Origin: Aureobasidium sp. EXF-3400
Lineage: Eukaryota > Ascomycota > Dothideomycetes > Dothideales > Saccotheciaceae
DNA length: 64,000 bases
NCBI GenBank assembly: GCA_024195585.1
Contig: SWBL01000020.1
Coordinates: forward strand, 62,001-126,000
Direction: 5' to 3'
Shown here: in pieces, positions 12,365 through 24,220 of the stretch
Numbering within the stretch: position 1 is the first letter of the stretch
How the letters are laid out: each line of letters begins with the position of its first letter
The notes under the pieces: generated by a model
Seen by the model: the letters and a program-made list of their open reading frames with translations, nothing else
Told to the model about the DNA's origin: nothing
The model's database searches: none
Position numbers and translations under genes: made by a program

Positions 12365-13930
12365 TTGGCATCCGGATATAGGAAGACGGAGAAGGGGCTG
12401 ACGCAGCGCCGCGCAGCTGCGCCTTCCGATGATGATGGACTGAACAAGAATATTTGGTCAGGGCATTCGCCGCTTGGGAACACTCTAAACATCGTATTGG
12501 ATATCATGTTGGACGAAAACCTTCCCGCCTTTTTCTATCGAAACTCGCCTGACGGCATAGCACATCACAAAGGCATCTTCTTTTCTATTCGCGGGTCCGA
12601 CCCAAGCCCCGCATACAGCTTGAGGCACGGCGACCCCGCCACCTCGCGCAATTGCTATGCTGCCGGTCTGTTCGACTGCTACAATCCCGAAGTCTTGTAT
12701 GGCGAAGTCCTGATCAAACCGGAATGGACTCATCCCTCGTTGTCGCAGGAGGAAATTAGACTCAATGGCGGCGTACCACCTCCGCCGACGCCCATTCTGC
12801 CTACTCAGTTTACTGTGCAGTTGTACAACCCTGACCTACAAGTGATAGTGACTCAGAAACCTGGTAGCTGGGGAGGTAGTGCATCGTATGAGTTCAGCTT
12901 GCCCCAGCTTGTTTTCCGCACACCATCGGCTTCCACTCTGGACCGGACTCAGGATGACCCAGGTGCATCGTTGGTCACGCCCAAACTCAACTTTGTATGG
13001 CGCAAGGAAAGCAAGCTTTCCAAGGACCTAACAGCCTACATGACTGGCAAGTCGACAGATGAGGTCGTCAAGAAGAAGCACCGAGACCCAGACATCATCG
13101 TCGGTCTGTTCCGCGCTCTACGCGAGTTGACCGTCTACGAACCGAACCTCTATCGTGTCGAGTTGGAAGATCCCAAGGGTCTCGAGCTGGTCCTCCTGCT
13201 GTCTGCCGCTGTCATCAAAGACCTTTACTTCTCCAATGACATCAACCAAATCTTCAATGTCTCCGATCCTTGTCGTCTTGCCTCCCTACCCACTGCTGCC
13301 TCGCCTTCTCCTCTAGCCGCCAATGCCGACCGACGCAAGTCCCTGCCTCGTTTACGAACTAGCCCATCTGGAGCTGCCACGACACAACGCCCTCCACTCG
13401 CAGGTGTCGGTACCGCTTCAGCCCCGGACCCTCGTACACAATGGGAGCTCGACGCTGAAACCGCTCGCTTGCGTGCCCAAGTCGAGGCTGAAGAAAGAGA
13501 AATAAAGAGACAGGAAGCCGCTCGCCGTCGGGAAAGAGAAAAGGCAGACGAAGCAGAGACTCGGCGTCTACGCAAGATGGTAGAGGAAGAAGAGCGTGAG
13601 GCTCGTCGTCGGCAGGAACAGATCGATCGTGAGACAGAAAGACTACGTAAACAATACCGTCTTCAGCCGCCTTCGCCAGTGGGCAACCAGCACAGGCACT
13701 CTGCGCCTTCATTGCCTATCCAGCAACAGGCTGGACCTTCGCACCCTGTGCTCGTGGCACCTACCTATGGCAGTAATGGAGTGATTATGAGCGGAGGCAA
13801 TCCCCATGTACCTCCTGCCGCCGGACCGCCAAAGATGAAGAAGAAGAGCTTTTGGGGACTGCGGAGCAACAGCGATCAAGGCAATTCGAGCAACAACAAA
13901 TTGAGTAAGAAGAGCAGTGCTGTCTGGTAA
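12365..13930 (+). CDS. Uncharacterised fungal protein with C-terminal coiled coil; start unresolved
   Basis: The open frame runs from 12335 to the stop at 13928-13930 without introns. Its first in-frame ATG is 12506, but the codons before it (for example NIWSGHSPLGNTLNIVLDIM) look like real protein. Either an unseen upstream exon supplies the start or translation begins at 12506. A globular N-terminal half (PTQFTVQLYNPDLQVIVTQ; LFRALRELTVYEPNLYRVEL) precedes a charged, repetitive coiled coil at about residues 360-440 rich in REREK and EEEERE. The Ser/Pro-rich tail ends in a basic cluster, KMKKKSFWGLR. No enzyme motif is visible. I have the impression of a conserved Pezizomycotina family without a name; function unknown. 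Confidence 0.75.
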   Translation: MASGYRKTEKGLTQRRAAAPSDDDGLNKNIWSGHSPLGNTLNIVLDIMLDENLPAFFYRNSPDGIAHHKGIFFSIRGSDPSPAYSLRHGDPATSRNCYAAGLFDCYNPEVLYGEVLIKPEWTHPSLSQEEIRLNGGVPPPPTPILPTQFTVQLYNPDLQVIVTQKPGSWGGSASYEFSLPQLVFRTPSASTLDRTQDDPGASLVTPKLNFVWRKESKLSKDLTAYMTGKSTDEVVKKKHRDPDIIVGLFRALRELTVYEPNLYRVELEDPKGLELVLLLSAAVIKDLYFSNDINQIFNVSDPCRLASLPTAASPSPLAANADRRKSLPRLRTSPSGAATTQRPPLAGVGTASAPDPRTQWELDAETARLRAQVEAEEREIKRQEAARRREREKADEAETRRLRKMVEEEEREARRRQEQIDRETERLRKQYRLQPPSPVGNQHRHSAPSLPIQQQAGPSHPVLVAPTYGSNGVIMSGGNPHVPPAAGPPKMKKKSFWGLRSNSDQGNSSNNKLSKKSSAVW

Positions 13931-14878
13931 TAAATCTGCATCGGAGAACTCAAACAAGTACAACGCCACCATGAAGCGGTCCAAGATCCAGCTCAGGTCC
14001 AAGCATCGAGTCGCCCCACGGCACTGCAGCGCAGTTTCGACCGATGAGGTACTCGAACGAGTTTTCGCCCATCGTCTGGCCGAGAGGAGCCCACCAAGGA
14101 CCTTTCCAGAATAGGCAGGATGACTCACGGGAGTTGATGTTGTATCACGGCTTTATCTACGCAAGAGGAAGTGCAGAGAATGTTCCACGTTGGAACATAG
14201 GCATGAATACAGGATTGTGGCAGTAGCGGGGCATGGGCATATATTGCATGTAACATACAACGGCCTCAACAGCCTTTGTGCACACCGTCGCTGCTTGTTA
14301 CTGCAGCTTAAGCCCATGTTGAACCAATATATGACGCCTCGCGGCGCATGGTTAGGTATCAAGAACGATCGTAGGCCGCTGGGGGCAGGAGTTGAATATA
14401 TTTACGATCTAATAAACTCATTGTAACACAACTAGAACAATCCACAAAATCTCAAATCAGTACATCTGTAAAGCATTTACACTTCATGCCGATGGCGGGT
14501 CTCGAACCAGTGATCTGACCAAACGGGTTGAAGCCGCGCCTTCGGCTGCTGATACATGGATATGTTCTGATCATGGACTCTGCGTCGCTTTCTCGCTTTA
14601 TACTTACTGCCCCTGCCGTACTTGAGATAGCACGGACAGTACAAAGAACTTGAAACGAGATCAAGTAGTATCATAAGATGAAAAGCTACCTCTGAACGAA
14701 GGGTGTGCATCCGCAAATTTGGAGTCAATAGCCAACCCTGACCGCCAAGCCAAGCTTCACCACCAAAAAAAAAACGTTCAAATTCTTTATTTCCTCACCA
14801 CACTCTCCGCCATCTTATCCAACACAACGACATAGTGCAAAGATTGACAAAAAAGAAACAGACAGCGGTTTTAGGAAT
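13931..14878. other. Intergenic region, no gene seen
   Basis: It contains a run of ten A at 14765-14774 and a six-A run at 14849-14854, which serves as the likely Pol III terminator of the minus-strand tRNA-Lys. A B-box-like element near 14500 is discussed under rejected items. Confidence 0.5.
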
Positions 14879-14969
14879 AGCCGAAGGCGGGGCTCGAACT
14901 CGCGACCTTGAGGTTGTACTTTATCTGGATGATAAGAGCCACACGCTCTACCGATTGAGCTACCCCGGC
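14879..14969 (-). tRNA. tRNA-Lys (CTT) with 18-nt intron
   Basis: On the minus strand the acceptor GCCGGGG pairs with CTTCGGC (two G-T wobbles), and T is the discriminator. The D arm is GCTC/GAGC. The spliced anticodon loop is CTCTTAA with anticodon CTT. An 18-nt intron follows base 37. The T arm GCGAG/CCCGC encloses TTCGAGC with one A-C mismatch, and the anticodon stem has one T-T mismatch. A T6 run lies 25 nt downstream on the transcribed strand. Confidence 0.88.
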
Positions 14970-15869
14970 AAGGTCTGATGATCTAGTTCACTGGGTGAAC
15001 TGGCTGCTGACTGATGGAAGCGAGGGGGGTAGCGTGCTATATATATCTCGGTATCCTCACTAAAGCCAGTCTCTCGAGCATAGTCATTCGAGCGTGCGAG
15101 TGGGCAGAACCGGATAAGTGGTTATGAGCCGGTGAACTGTTCTGAAAGCTTTGAGTAGAGTAGTAGTCAACTTTTCATGGTTTCTGTCTCTGTGGGCGGT
15201 CAAGCGAGCCTACGGGCCCAGGTTTCTTTCGTGTTGCCAAGGCTCCTATGCTGTGTCTAGCACCCTGGTCACGAACTCAAGCCTACACCTACACCTACAG
15301 GTGCTGGTTAAATGTATTGAAAACACATGTTTTGACTATTTCTGGACCGCAGATTCGAACTGTAGTGTGTCGAACATAGATATCCATGCGGATGTGGCAA
15401 AATGAGTATCTTATCCTTAAAGCCCGAATGTCTGGCTCCTCTCTAGCGACTTTGACGCACATCTCGAAGAGAGCTTCTACTCACATCAAACTTACTAGTA
15501 GTTCACGTACATAGACATCTCCTTCAGTGTATGTGGTCCATCTTCAGATTGTGATGGCCAAATCATTCGCATTAGGCTATTCGACCTTGCTGTTGACCCA
15601 TTCATCAACTCGTTGGATCTCATCTTATCAAATCTCCGAGATCTATGTAGCACTAAAGTAGCGCGGGTCAAAGCTCGAAAGTGTGAGTCGGCCCGTGAGA
15701 CGCGCCACGATCCTTCAGAGAATCATCTCCGAGTCGCGAACGAGACTCGTGCTTTTGCTTGTATCGAGGATCTGATGATGTGTCTGCTGTTGCCACTAGT
15801 CTTGACGCGTTGGGCGCCACAAGCGAGGATGATGGCATGCTTGAGTTCGTCTCGCCAGTCTTATGACTT
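14970..15869. other. Intergenic region, no gene seen
   Basis: Sequence between the tRNA 5' flank and the 3' end of the asparaginase gene. It has a short ctacac triplication near 15285-15300. Nothing else stands out. Confidence 0.45.
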
Positions 15870-17302
15870 TTAGAACTCTTTCTTGAACACCATCATGCGC
15901 TGCTTGCCAGCATCATCGACCCAAGCACGGAACATACCTCCGCAGTTAAAGTCTGCCACGACTGTACCCTTTCCGAATCGATACTCGATACCGATTATAC
16001 CACCTTCGCCCTCTCCGGTCTTCTTCCAGCGCTCTTCGGCACTCTGCTGAAGCATACCGCCTGGACCAGCTACACGCGACACTGAGACTGTCAGTGGAAG
16101 CGGTGGGAAAGAGAAGCGAGTCATCGCGGAAGCTGTACGAGCTGCAGATGTCTTGAGGAAGGAATCACCATTGCCTGCGTAGTGTCAGCTAGGGTCGAGG
16201 ATAAAGCCACGCAAGAGATGTATTGTTACCTGTTCCAGAGAGAGCAACTCCATGGCGCGCCGAGAGGGATTTAATAGGCTGTTCGTTGGCGGTGTCTTCT
16301 CGAGACGAAATCAGAAGGTAGGATGAAAAACTGGGCAAGCACTCTTGGAGGACACTGCCAAAGTCACCATTGACTAGTCTTGCCGCTGGTGACAAGGTAG
16401 GTTGCTGGTATGCCATGCCATGCGGACGGTCGAACGGGTTTTCTTCTATCCACTGTTCAGCCCAGAAACCTGCTCCTAAAGTCGGGGTGTCCTGCGAATT
16501 GTCAGTAGGCAAAACTGTATGTGAAAGACGTGTGTCGACAAACTCCTATTCTGCCTGGAAGCTTATTTGTAAGACCACCAGTCGAGGTAGCTACGCAAAG
16601 CATGCCATCGCTATCAAGAACGACTGCACCCACAGTCCCTTGGGGAAGATAGTCTTGACCATTCCAAGAAGGATCGTGGGTGTTCAGATCTCTCGCATCC
16701 GCCGCGCACTCTGCGACATACGAAGAGCATCTGTCTGCTCGTCTCTTGTGCTTTCGATACGTCTCACGATCCGTAGATTTGCCCAAGCCTTTGCGATGCT
16801 CATCCCATCGTCGCTTGGTCCAGTAGTACCCAGGACTCACAATCTCCAAGCCCCATGTTTCTGCGAGTTCATTCGCAGTTTCACCAGCCAATTGTACATG
16901 TGCTCCTGCACCGCCTCCATCTGCCTCCTCTCCTCTGATCAATAGCTCACGTGCAAGTTTGATAGGATTCTTGGCTCCTGAAATTTCCATGACTCCAACT
17001 CCGCGTTTGTGATAGCCTTTGCTCACCATGATAGAAGCATCCAGTTCATGTGTTCCTGCAGTGGTGTAGACGGCGCCATGTCCTGCATTGAACAAGGGGT
17101 TGTCTTCCAGCATCGAAACAGCATGAGTTGCAACATCCAAGGCCGTGGCGCCAGGCTCTGACAATAGAGTATATGAGGACTGCAGAGTCGCAAGAAGGGC
17201 AGAACGATAGGCTTGATAAGCATCTTTGTTCAGGTTGTCGCGAGTTATGTTTCCAGCACCGCCATGGATGATAATTCGAGGTGTATTCTTGGAAGACATC
17301 AT
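15870..17302 (-). CDS. Isoaspartyl peptidase / L-asparaginase, Ntn-hydrolase (taspase-like) family
   Basis: Three minus-strand exons, 17302-16544, 16491-16230 and 16174-15870, encode 441 aa. The N-terminus carries IIIHGGAGN and the substrate-site block FNAGHGAVYTTAGTHELDASIM. The autoprocessing site is GTVGAVVLDSDG with the nucleophile Thr at about residue 223, followed by STGGLTNKLPGRIGD across the first splice junction. A long insert (about residues 140-215) separates the N-terminal block from the nucleophile, as expected for a protease-processed alpha chain. The enzyme hydrolyses beta-aspartyl peptides or asparagine after self-cleavage. The first intron uses a GTTTGT donor. Two adjacent ATGs exist at 17302 and 17299. 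Confidence 0.9.
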
Positions 17303-18483
17303 GCTGGAAGAAGGATTTGGAGACACTCACTTTCTTCAAGCGTTTCACGGTTGAGTGTCTGTTATCATGAGGAAGTTGCGATTGCGGTCGTGATGCCAAG
17401 ATTGGTGTAAGCCGCTAATACTCGGCCCGGACAAAGCGTCTTCGGTAGAAGTCTCCGAAAACGTCCATCCAATTCGGCCTGTTCGGTGCTACATTCAACA
17501 ATCAGGAATCTGAATTTGAGCCCCAAAAATTGCAATTATTCTGTCAAGGCAGACCACAGGTAGGGTTGGCCTCAGACTCACTCTGAGAATTTTTGGAGAT
17601 AGGGCGACTGTCCCTATCTATCAGTATGAAGCAAGTCTTCCATCACATTGACGAATCGCAACAGATTGCTTTATAGCGCCCAATCAGCATGCATCCATGA
17701 GCCAGCGAACCTCAAAAGCAATGATATGATGATCAACCACTCGGTCTGTGCATGATTCTAGGATGCATACGAAGCTCGAAACATGGTTCAGCCTTGCGGT
17801 ACTGTATCAAGCACGGAGCACCCAAACGGTATATGCTAGTGTGACGTGATATGCGAGGAAGAAACTGTTTGATCGAGTATCTTCTGATGCTGTTGTTGCT
17901 GCGATAAGGCTTGACGAAAAGACCGAAGAGGTCCATTGGTCGTGAAATTGGAGGATATCGACGAGCGGAAAGAATCAGGTCCTGGTGAAGGCCAGCACAT
18001 CAGAGCAAGTTCACGCAGATCTTTCCTCATCGAAGACAAATACACAAACAAGATGCAACCACAACGTCGTACGAGAAGTTGGATCGTAGCAAGGGAAGAC
18101 TCAAGAGAGATATCAGACTGGTCAAATGCTTGGCGTGAACCCTGAAAGTCGAGCGATCCGAGAGATGTCCGAGATCTAAGAACGCCCTTGGAAACTGCTA
18201 GCACACTCATATGTCGCAACCGCTTCGAATATATCAACAAAATGTAAGATGCGCTTACAGTTGCATCGTATGTCAATAGTGGTCCTACCAAGGAGTTATC
18301 TCGCAGTAAACATTGTCTTGTAAGATATCCTGCTGTGGATATATAATGTCACTCATTCTCCTCGATGAGACTCTCAATATCAAATATCAAAGATTCTACC
18401 ATTCAAAGGATCATCTCTACTATCGCGATACAATCAACTTTGCAGATCTTGATACACCTGGCTCAGGTCCATACGCTCCAAAC
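17303..18483. other. Divergent intergenic region, asparaginase / DHA1 transporter
   Basis: The part next to the transporter has a TATA-like atatataatg near 18339. A minus-strand open frame of about 125 codons at 17836-18211 is Ser-rich but unrecognised and was not called. The region 18346-18483 is open in the transporter frame. Confidence 0.4.
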
Positions 18484-20230
18484 ATGTCGACATATATATC
18501 GAGGACACCGAGTAGTACCTCAACATTAAACCACCATGAGGAGCCCCACGAGCCCAAACCAGATCTTGAAGAGGCACATACAAGCCCAACCAGCGAACGT
18601 ACCTCGAGGCCTATCGATACAGATCCACTAGAACTGCCTTACCGTACACTCACCGAAGATGCCAACATGGCAGAATACACCACCGAGACTGCCACCGGAA
18701 CTCTAGCCCGCAAGGTGACATCCAGAAAGACAGGCAAGGCCGAAGATTACGAGCTTGTCACCTTCACGCCAGGTGACAAGGAGAACCCGAAGAACTGGAG
18801 CAAGGCATACAAATGGTGGTGTACCATGGTCGTTGCGGTGACCTGTTTCGCTGTCGCTTTCAATAGCGCTGTGATCACTGCCGACATGATCGGCGTTGAG
18901 AGGACGTTTGGGGTCAGTGAAGAGGTCGCGCTTCTCACCATTACAGTTTTTGTTGTAGGGCAAGTATACTTATTTCTGTATTGTTTGGGTTCGACTAACA
19001 GCTCACAGGTTTGGTGTTGGTCCTATGGCCTTCGCACCCTTCAGTGAGACCTGGGGACGTCGTCCTGTGTACGCCAGTACTTTGCTGATCGCGCTCGTCT
19101 TTATCATTCCCTGTGCTGTCGCCAAGAATATCGGAACCTTGCTTGTCTGTCGTCTGATCGATGGTATCGCCTTTTCAGCACCTATGGTCCTAGTCGGCGG
19201 AACACTCGCCGATCTCTGGAAGGCTGAAGAAAGAGGCGTGCCCATGGCTGCTTTCAGTGCTGCACCATTCGTTGGACCAGCCATCGGACCCTTGGTTGGA
19301 GGTTTCACCTCTGATAACCTTGGTTGGCGTTGGTTGTACTGGTTGCAGCTCATCTTGTCGGGCTTCGTCTACATTCTCATCGTCTTCACTGTGCCCGAGA
19401 CCTACGCACCTGTTATCCTCGCGAAGCGCGCAAAGAAGATGAGAGAAGAGACATGCGACAGCAGATACGTGAGCGAGTCTGATCTCGACACAAGACCCGT
19501 TGGTGAAAGAATGCGTGTCTTTATTCTTCGACCCTTCCAACTGTTGTTCCGCGAACTCATCGTCTTCCTCATTTCACTCTACATGAGTGTTTTGTACGGC
19601 TTGCTGTACATGTTCTTTGTGGCCTTCCCCATCATCTATCAGGAAGGGAAAGGATATTCAGCCAGTACCACTGGTCTTATGTTCATTCCTCTGGCGATTG
19701 GCGTGATTGGGAGTGCTTTCCTAGCACCTCTGATCAACAAAGACTATGCGAAGAGATCGATCAAGTTCCAGGGCAAGCCACCAGCAGAGCAGCGTCTGAT
19801 CCCGATGATGTACAGCTGTTGGTTTATTGCAATCGGCATGTTCATCTTCGCATGGACATCGTATCCCCGTCTTCACTGGTTGGGTCCTGCGATGGGCGGT
19901 TTCTGCATCGGGTTCGGCTTCATCCCCTGCTACAACAGTGCCAACAACTACCTCGTCGATACGTACCAACATTCAGCTGCATCTGCTCTTGCGGCAAAGA
20001 CTTTCATTCGAAGCTTCTGGGGAGCCGGCGTTGTGTTGTTCACTGAGCAAATGTTCCACCGTCTCGGTTATCAGTGGGCAGGAACTCTGATGGCTTTCAT
20101 CGCTCTTGCTTGCTGTGCGATTCCGTATGGCTTCTACTTCTTCGGTGATCGTATTAGAAAATTCTCCAAGTACGCGTATGCTGGAGATGACGAAGAGAAC
20201 GTTGCTTCGAAGGAGATAGAGGCGCATTAG
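18484..20230 (+). CDS. MFS transporter, DHA1 family (polyamine/drug:H+ antiporter type)
   Basis: Exons 18484-18959 and 19009-20230 give 565 aa. The cytosolic N-terminus is acidic and ends in the family block [18 protein letters not shown] before helix 1. Motif A-like [11 protein letters not shown] follows the second helix. Twelve hydrophobic segments are readable, with the long central loop ([12 protein letters not shown]) between helices 6 and 7. The family exports polyamines, azoles and other small toxic molecules through the plasma membrane. The single intron has a GC donor (GCAAGT) and a CAG acceptor; no GT donor keeps the frame. An earlier in-frame ATG at 18346 would add 46 residues; I prefer 18484 because the extension is not transporter-like. 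Confidence 0.88.
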
Positions 20231-20513
20231 ATAGCGTACTGCTTATTGTTATAGACCAAGATATAGTGATAGATGTATAGAACCAGTCGTTTTCGTTGTT
20301 AGTATCAACAGTTCGTAAGTCGTCATCCTGGCATTGTCACACAGCGCGTGCTTCGGGAAACCACCACTTTGTGCGCGCTCATTTCGGTAAAGAACCCCGC
20401 ACCGATGCTGTGTGTGACAGACCGTAACATCACACCTATATGAAGAGACGATATTGTAATTTGCATTCACGGGAGACATTTCTTGTTTGTGGAGATGATC
20501 CAAGAGATTTCAT

Positions 20514-23500
20514 CTATGCTTGTCCAAAGCCCAAAGAGTGTTCTAATGCAATATTCAGCTTGCTCGCCAAAACCTCCTTGCTCTCGTACTCGGGAAGCCT
20601 AAGCGTGCCAAAACAAGTGCTGCTTCCAGGCAATGCACTCGTCTCCGAGTCACTTCTTTCTATAACAAAGATCAAGCTCTCGGCACCATTCACGGGTATT
20701 CGACTGCTTGCTGTAACAAATTCTAGCAATTGCTTCTGCTTGTCTTGAGGATAGGCCTTGACCACCTCCCAGAACCAACGAACGACCGGAGAAGTGGCTG
20801 TATAATGATTGTAGGTGGTGGCTCTTTGCAAGGCTTCGATATCCAGATGGTTGTGACCTTCCACTAATGTGCGGAATTGGTCGGCATTCAGGAGCTGGAC
20901 AAAAGTGAGCATGTTATGGAGATGTTACAACAAAGAAGGTACTTACTGCCAAAGATCTTAGATTCATCACAGAGTAGAACCCTTTTGCAAATGCATTGAA
21001 CTGAGGGCGAATGGACCAGTCGATGACCCACTTAGAATAGCTTGAAGCAAAACTCTGGCGATTATCGTTTGTAACCGGTTGAGGTAACTCGCCAGGGTTC
21101 GCGACTTCGACTTTCCAGCCAGGCCACTCAAACCTGCTTTGATGGTGCTCATAAGCTCTGGTCCAAGACTGCGTCTGGTCGTCCGTAGAAAGCGGTAGCT
21201 TGTGCGTAGCAGATTGCGCAGCAGATGTAGATCTGGGCGCCGGATGATGCTTGTCGGGATACTGGCGCATCACCTTCAATCGTCCAAGGCTCATACTTTT
21301 ACCTGTTTTAATCTTGTCCCATATAGACCAACCATCCCAGGGATCATCCATACTTACATCCAGATGCAAGCCATTAGCATCGAAACTGTAGACGTAATCT
21401 CGGGCGAAGTCCTCTTCTACAGAACCTTGATGCAACTGGAGATGTTGCAGAGACCTAGCCAAACTTGGCCAGCCTTCGATCAGATCAGCTTCGCTGGATA
21501 ATTGGAAAAGCAGCTTCTTGTAAAAGACCAGAGGAAACGAAACCGGTAGAGTGATACCGTTATAGATGGCAAGAGCAAACAATAAGCCGAACAGTTGGTA
21601 CTTGTAGAGCGGTACCATCGTCGCGGGCTGGAACCAGGCCAGGCGAGTCTGAGGGTCAACAGAAAAGAGCGCTGTGTGTGTCAGTACAGCAAGCAAAGAA
21701 ATGGAGTTTTTCTTGACTTACAGTACGCAGGATTGAAAGCTTCTTGACATGCAAGCTTGAAAAACTCGATCTGAACACCTCCAAGATCATGACCAATCTC
21801 GCCTTCATCGATTCCCATGCGTACCCTGAGTGGCCGTAACAGCTCTGGTCTCTCCCTGTGCCACAATTGGTCAAAAGCGTCAGAGAGTACAGATTGTCTG
21901 TTGATCTTCAACACAATGTAATGGTCTTGGGCAGCTCTCAAACGACGATCGAGGTAGATCACGTCTTGTAGGTTCACTTGAGGCATCGTTCTCCGACGTA
22001 AGTGCAGCACCGCATCGGCTTCGTTGTAGGCGTGCCGCATGAGGATGTGGTGGGATGTGCGAACCAGCAAAGTCATTGCTCTCGTATCGAATAAGAACTT
22101 GAATGATAGTAGATGGCGGACGTTAGGACCTGGCTTGTAGGATAGCCAGTCTTGTGCTGCCTTGTCAACATCGAGAGCGCCAAAAACGGTGGAGCATGTA
22201 AAGAGTTTTGCAGGCATATCCAGCTGCCCTCGACCTCGATGTTTCCCTGAAAATGTAAGTAATACATAACAACAATAGATTTATGCTCTTACAGAGATCT
22301 TCCATCAGTTCAAGTGCCGAACCAGCGACACTCCATCTGTTGATGTGCAAAGAGCCGTCCCACTCCTTCAGGAAACACTTGCGTAGCCACTCAAGCCAAA
22401 TGATAGACGTGGTGCCAACAAGTTCGCCACCGTGTCGCAAATCGTCCCTATACCTGGTCTTTAATACGGCCAACCGTATACTTTGCTCCTCTTGAACTAG
22501 CAAATCGATGATGGATTCTCTGATCCTGCAACTGGTCTTCCAGATTTGCAGTCGTGGGTCCGGCTTTGCATCGGTCACATCACAGGCGCTCAATGTTTCT
22601 TCGAGGCATGTTCTGGCACCGATTGCCCGGACTAGACGTCTTGCCATACGCAGAGCAGGCTCTTGCTCAAATTTATCAAGGACTGATAACCAAGATGGAC
22701 TGGCATTATCCGCTTGCAAATGCTTCTGTTTACCATACGCTTTGCCATTAACAGTTGCGGACCAAACTGTGTGCCAGGTTTCTCTCGAGGCCTGTGGTAC
22801 AAAAGAAGCAAGGGCATGAATGGCATGGTGCACTACGCTAGGGACTTGAGCGCCCTTGCTATTAGATGGAAACGTCTGAAAGGTTCGCGACTCTGTATGT
22901 TTTGGATCAAAAGGGCTTTCAAACACTGGCTCAAGAGTTTCCCATATGGAATCGAACACGATTGCGGAGGCGTCTTGACCAATTGCATGCACCAACTCGA
23001 GTACATGATGGAGTTTTGTACCATAACTCATGGACTGAGGTGTTCTTGGGCCCGGCAGAATATCCATAGGGTTGTCGCAGAAGGAGTGTGCAAGCGATGA
23101 AAAGCTGGAGAACAGGCAACGCAGTCTTGAAAAGAGATAGACAAGTTGGTCGTTTTGTTTTGAAGGCGATGCGGCGGAACGAGCGCTATGTATGGTATCA
23201 CACAATTTGGTCAAGTCATCGCAAGACATGGAACCCGAAGACGAGATGTCGATGCTAGACTCGCCATCTAAGGGGCCTGAAGAGTATGCGTTCTCGATTA
23301 GATGAATGTTCCTAAGTGATTCGGAATTGAACAGTTGCTGCATGATGGATTTGTGGTCGACTCTCTCCTGTACAGTGGCAGTAATAGCGGGGAGCTGACT
23401 TGGGAGATTTGGGCAGAGGCGATTGTATGCATCTTCCGACGAGGCCAAGACGACTGCCATAGTTCGGGCACTGACAGCAGTATAGCTACGCAGTGGTGGG

Positions 23501-23726
23501 GATGAGCGATGGGACCTTGCAGTTGCGCAGAGGGGCGTTGAACATGTCGCAGTGCCACATCCCTGGTGCAGTTGTACAAAAAAACTGCAAGACCAGAAAT
23601 CAGACGATGAGTCAAATAATGAGGTTCTCACAGAAAGACATACCGATTGATCAAGTCTTGAGTTACATGGCGACGAGATGAAGAAGACGGCAAGGATGTT
23701 GGGCCAGAAGAGGGTTGAGTAGCCAT
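20514..23726 (-). CDS. HECT E3 ubiquitin ligase with N-terminal AZUL zinc finger (UBE3A-like)
   Basis: Five exons, 23726-23644, 23584-22293, 22246-21722, 21671-20947 and 20894-20514, give 1001 aa. Residues about 20-60 hold the AZUL-type finger (QLHQGCGTATCSTPLCA; Cys37, Cys42 and Cys47 visible), much like UBE3A/E6AP. A Ser-rich helical middle follows. The HECT domain occupies about residues 590-1001, with RMGIDEGEIGHDLGGVQIEF and AYSLFSVDPQTRLAWF. The catalytic cysteine is about residue 969 in STCFGTLRLPEY, 33 residues from the end as in other HECT ligases. It takes ubiquitin from an E2 and passes it to substrates. The AZUL finger in human UBE3A docks on the proteasome subunit Rpn10; a similar role here is inference. 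The AZUL finger is split by the first intron. Confidence 0.93.
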
Positions 23727-24220
23727 ATCAATACAAAAACAAACAAAGAGAAGACGCAACTATATGGCCATAGCCAATGTTGTCAAGGATAATTTTGGAC
23801 ACGTGAGAGTAGAAGCAAAAGGCGATGCGGACGAGGCTTCGGCAGGAAACGACACATGAGAACAAACTCGCTGCTTGATTGGTGATGCAGTCTAGAATGT
23901 GCCCATTCGAGGTGACGATCCTTCAAGGTCGAGCGTAGAGATGGACGCTCATAAACATCGAGTAAAGATGGATTGATGAAGAGTAGCAAATCATAACCAA
24001 GATTGGAGATGGTCGAGCAAAGGTAAGAGAAGGTCGAGGCAGGCTTGGCGATGAGGCAGGAACAGTCGGGGATTGCGGCGTTTCGCTGACGAAATTTGGG
24101 ACATGACATGCGAAAGTTTGCCCCTCCAGACATTTCTTATCGCGCTGCTTGCTCTCTTGTTCTTCTGCCATTTTTCCTAGCACAAAGAGTCGTATACCAC
24201 TCCAGACGACACTCCTCAAC
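23727..24220. promoter_or_regulatory. Shared divergent promoter, HECT ligase / Rei1
   Basis: Only 494 bp separate the two start codons, so the core promoters of both genes must lie here. No single strong motif stands out. The Rei1 side is CT-rich (ctttcttctgcc-like tract near 24160). Confidence 0.5.

Noticed and set aside
12085..12507. Minus-strand open frame of 140 codons across the start of the coiled-coil gene
   Set aside because: Composition is that of an antisense shadow of coding and UTR sequence; no start context or motif.
14488..14546. tRNA-like element with a B-box (ggtctcgaacc on the plus strand) and matching gcc...ggc ends, minus strand
   Set aside because: Only 59 nt between the paired ends, the T arm has just three of five pairs, and no D or anticodon arm can be drawn. 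At most a decayed tRNA fragment.
17836..18211. Minus-strand Ser-rich open frame in the asparaginase/MFS intergenic region
   Set aside because: Start context weak, no homology by eye, low complexity; not enough to call a gene.
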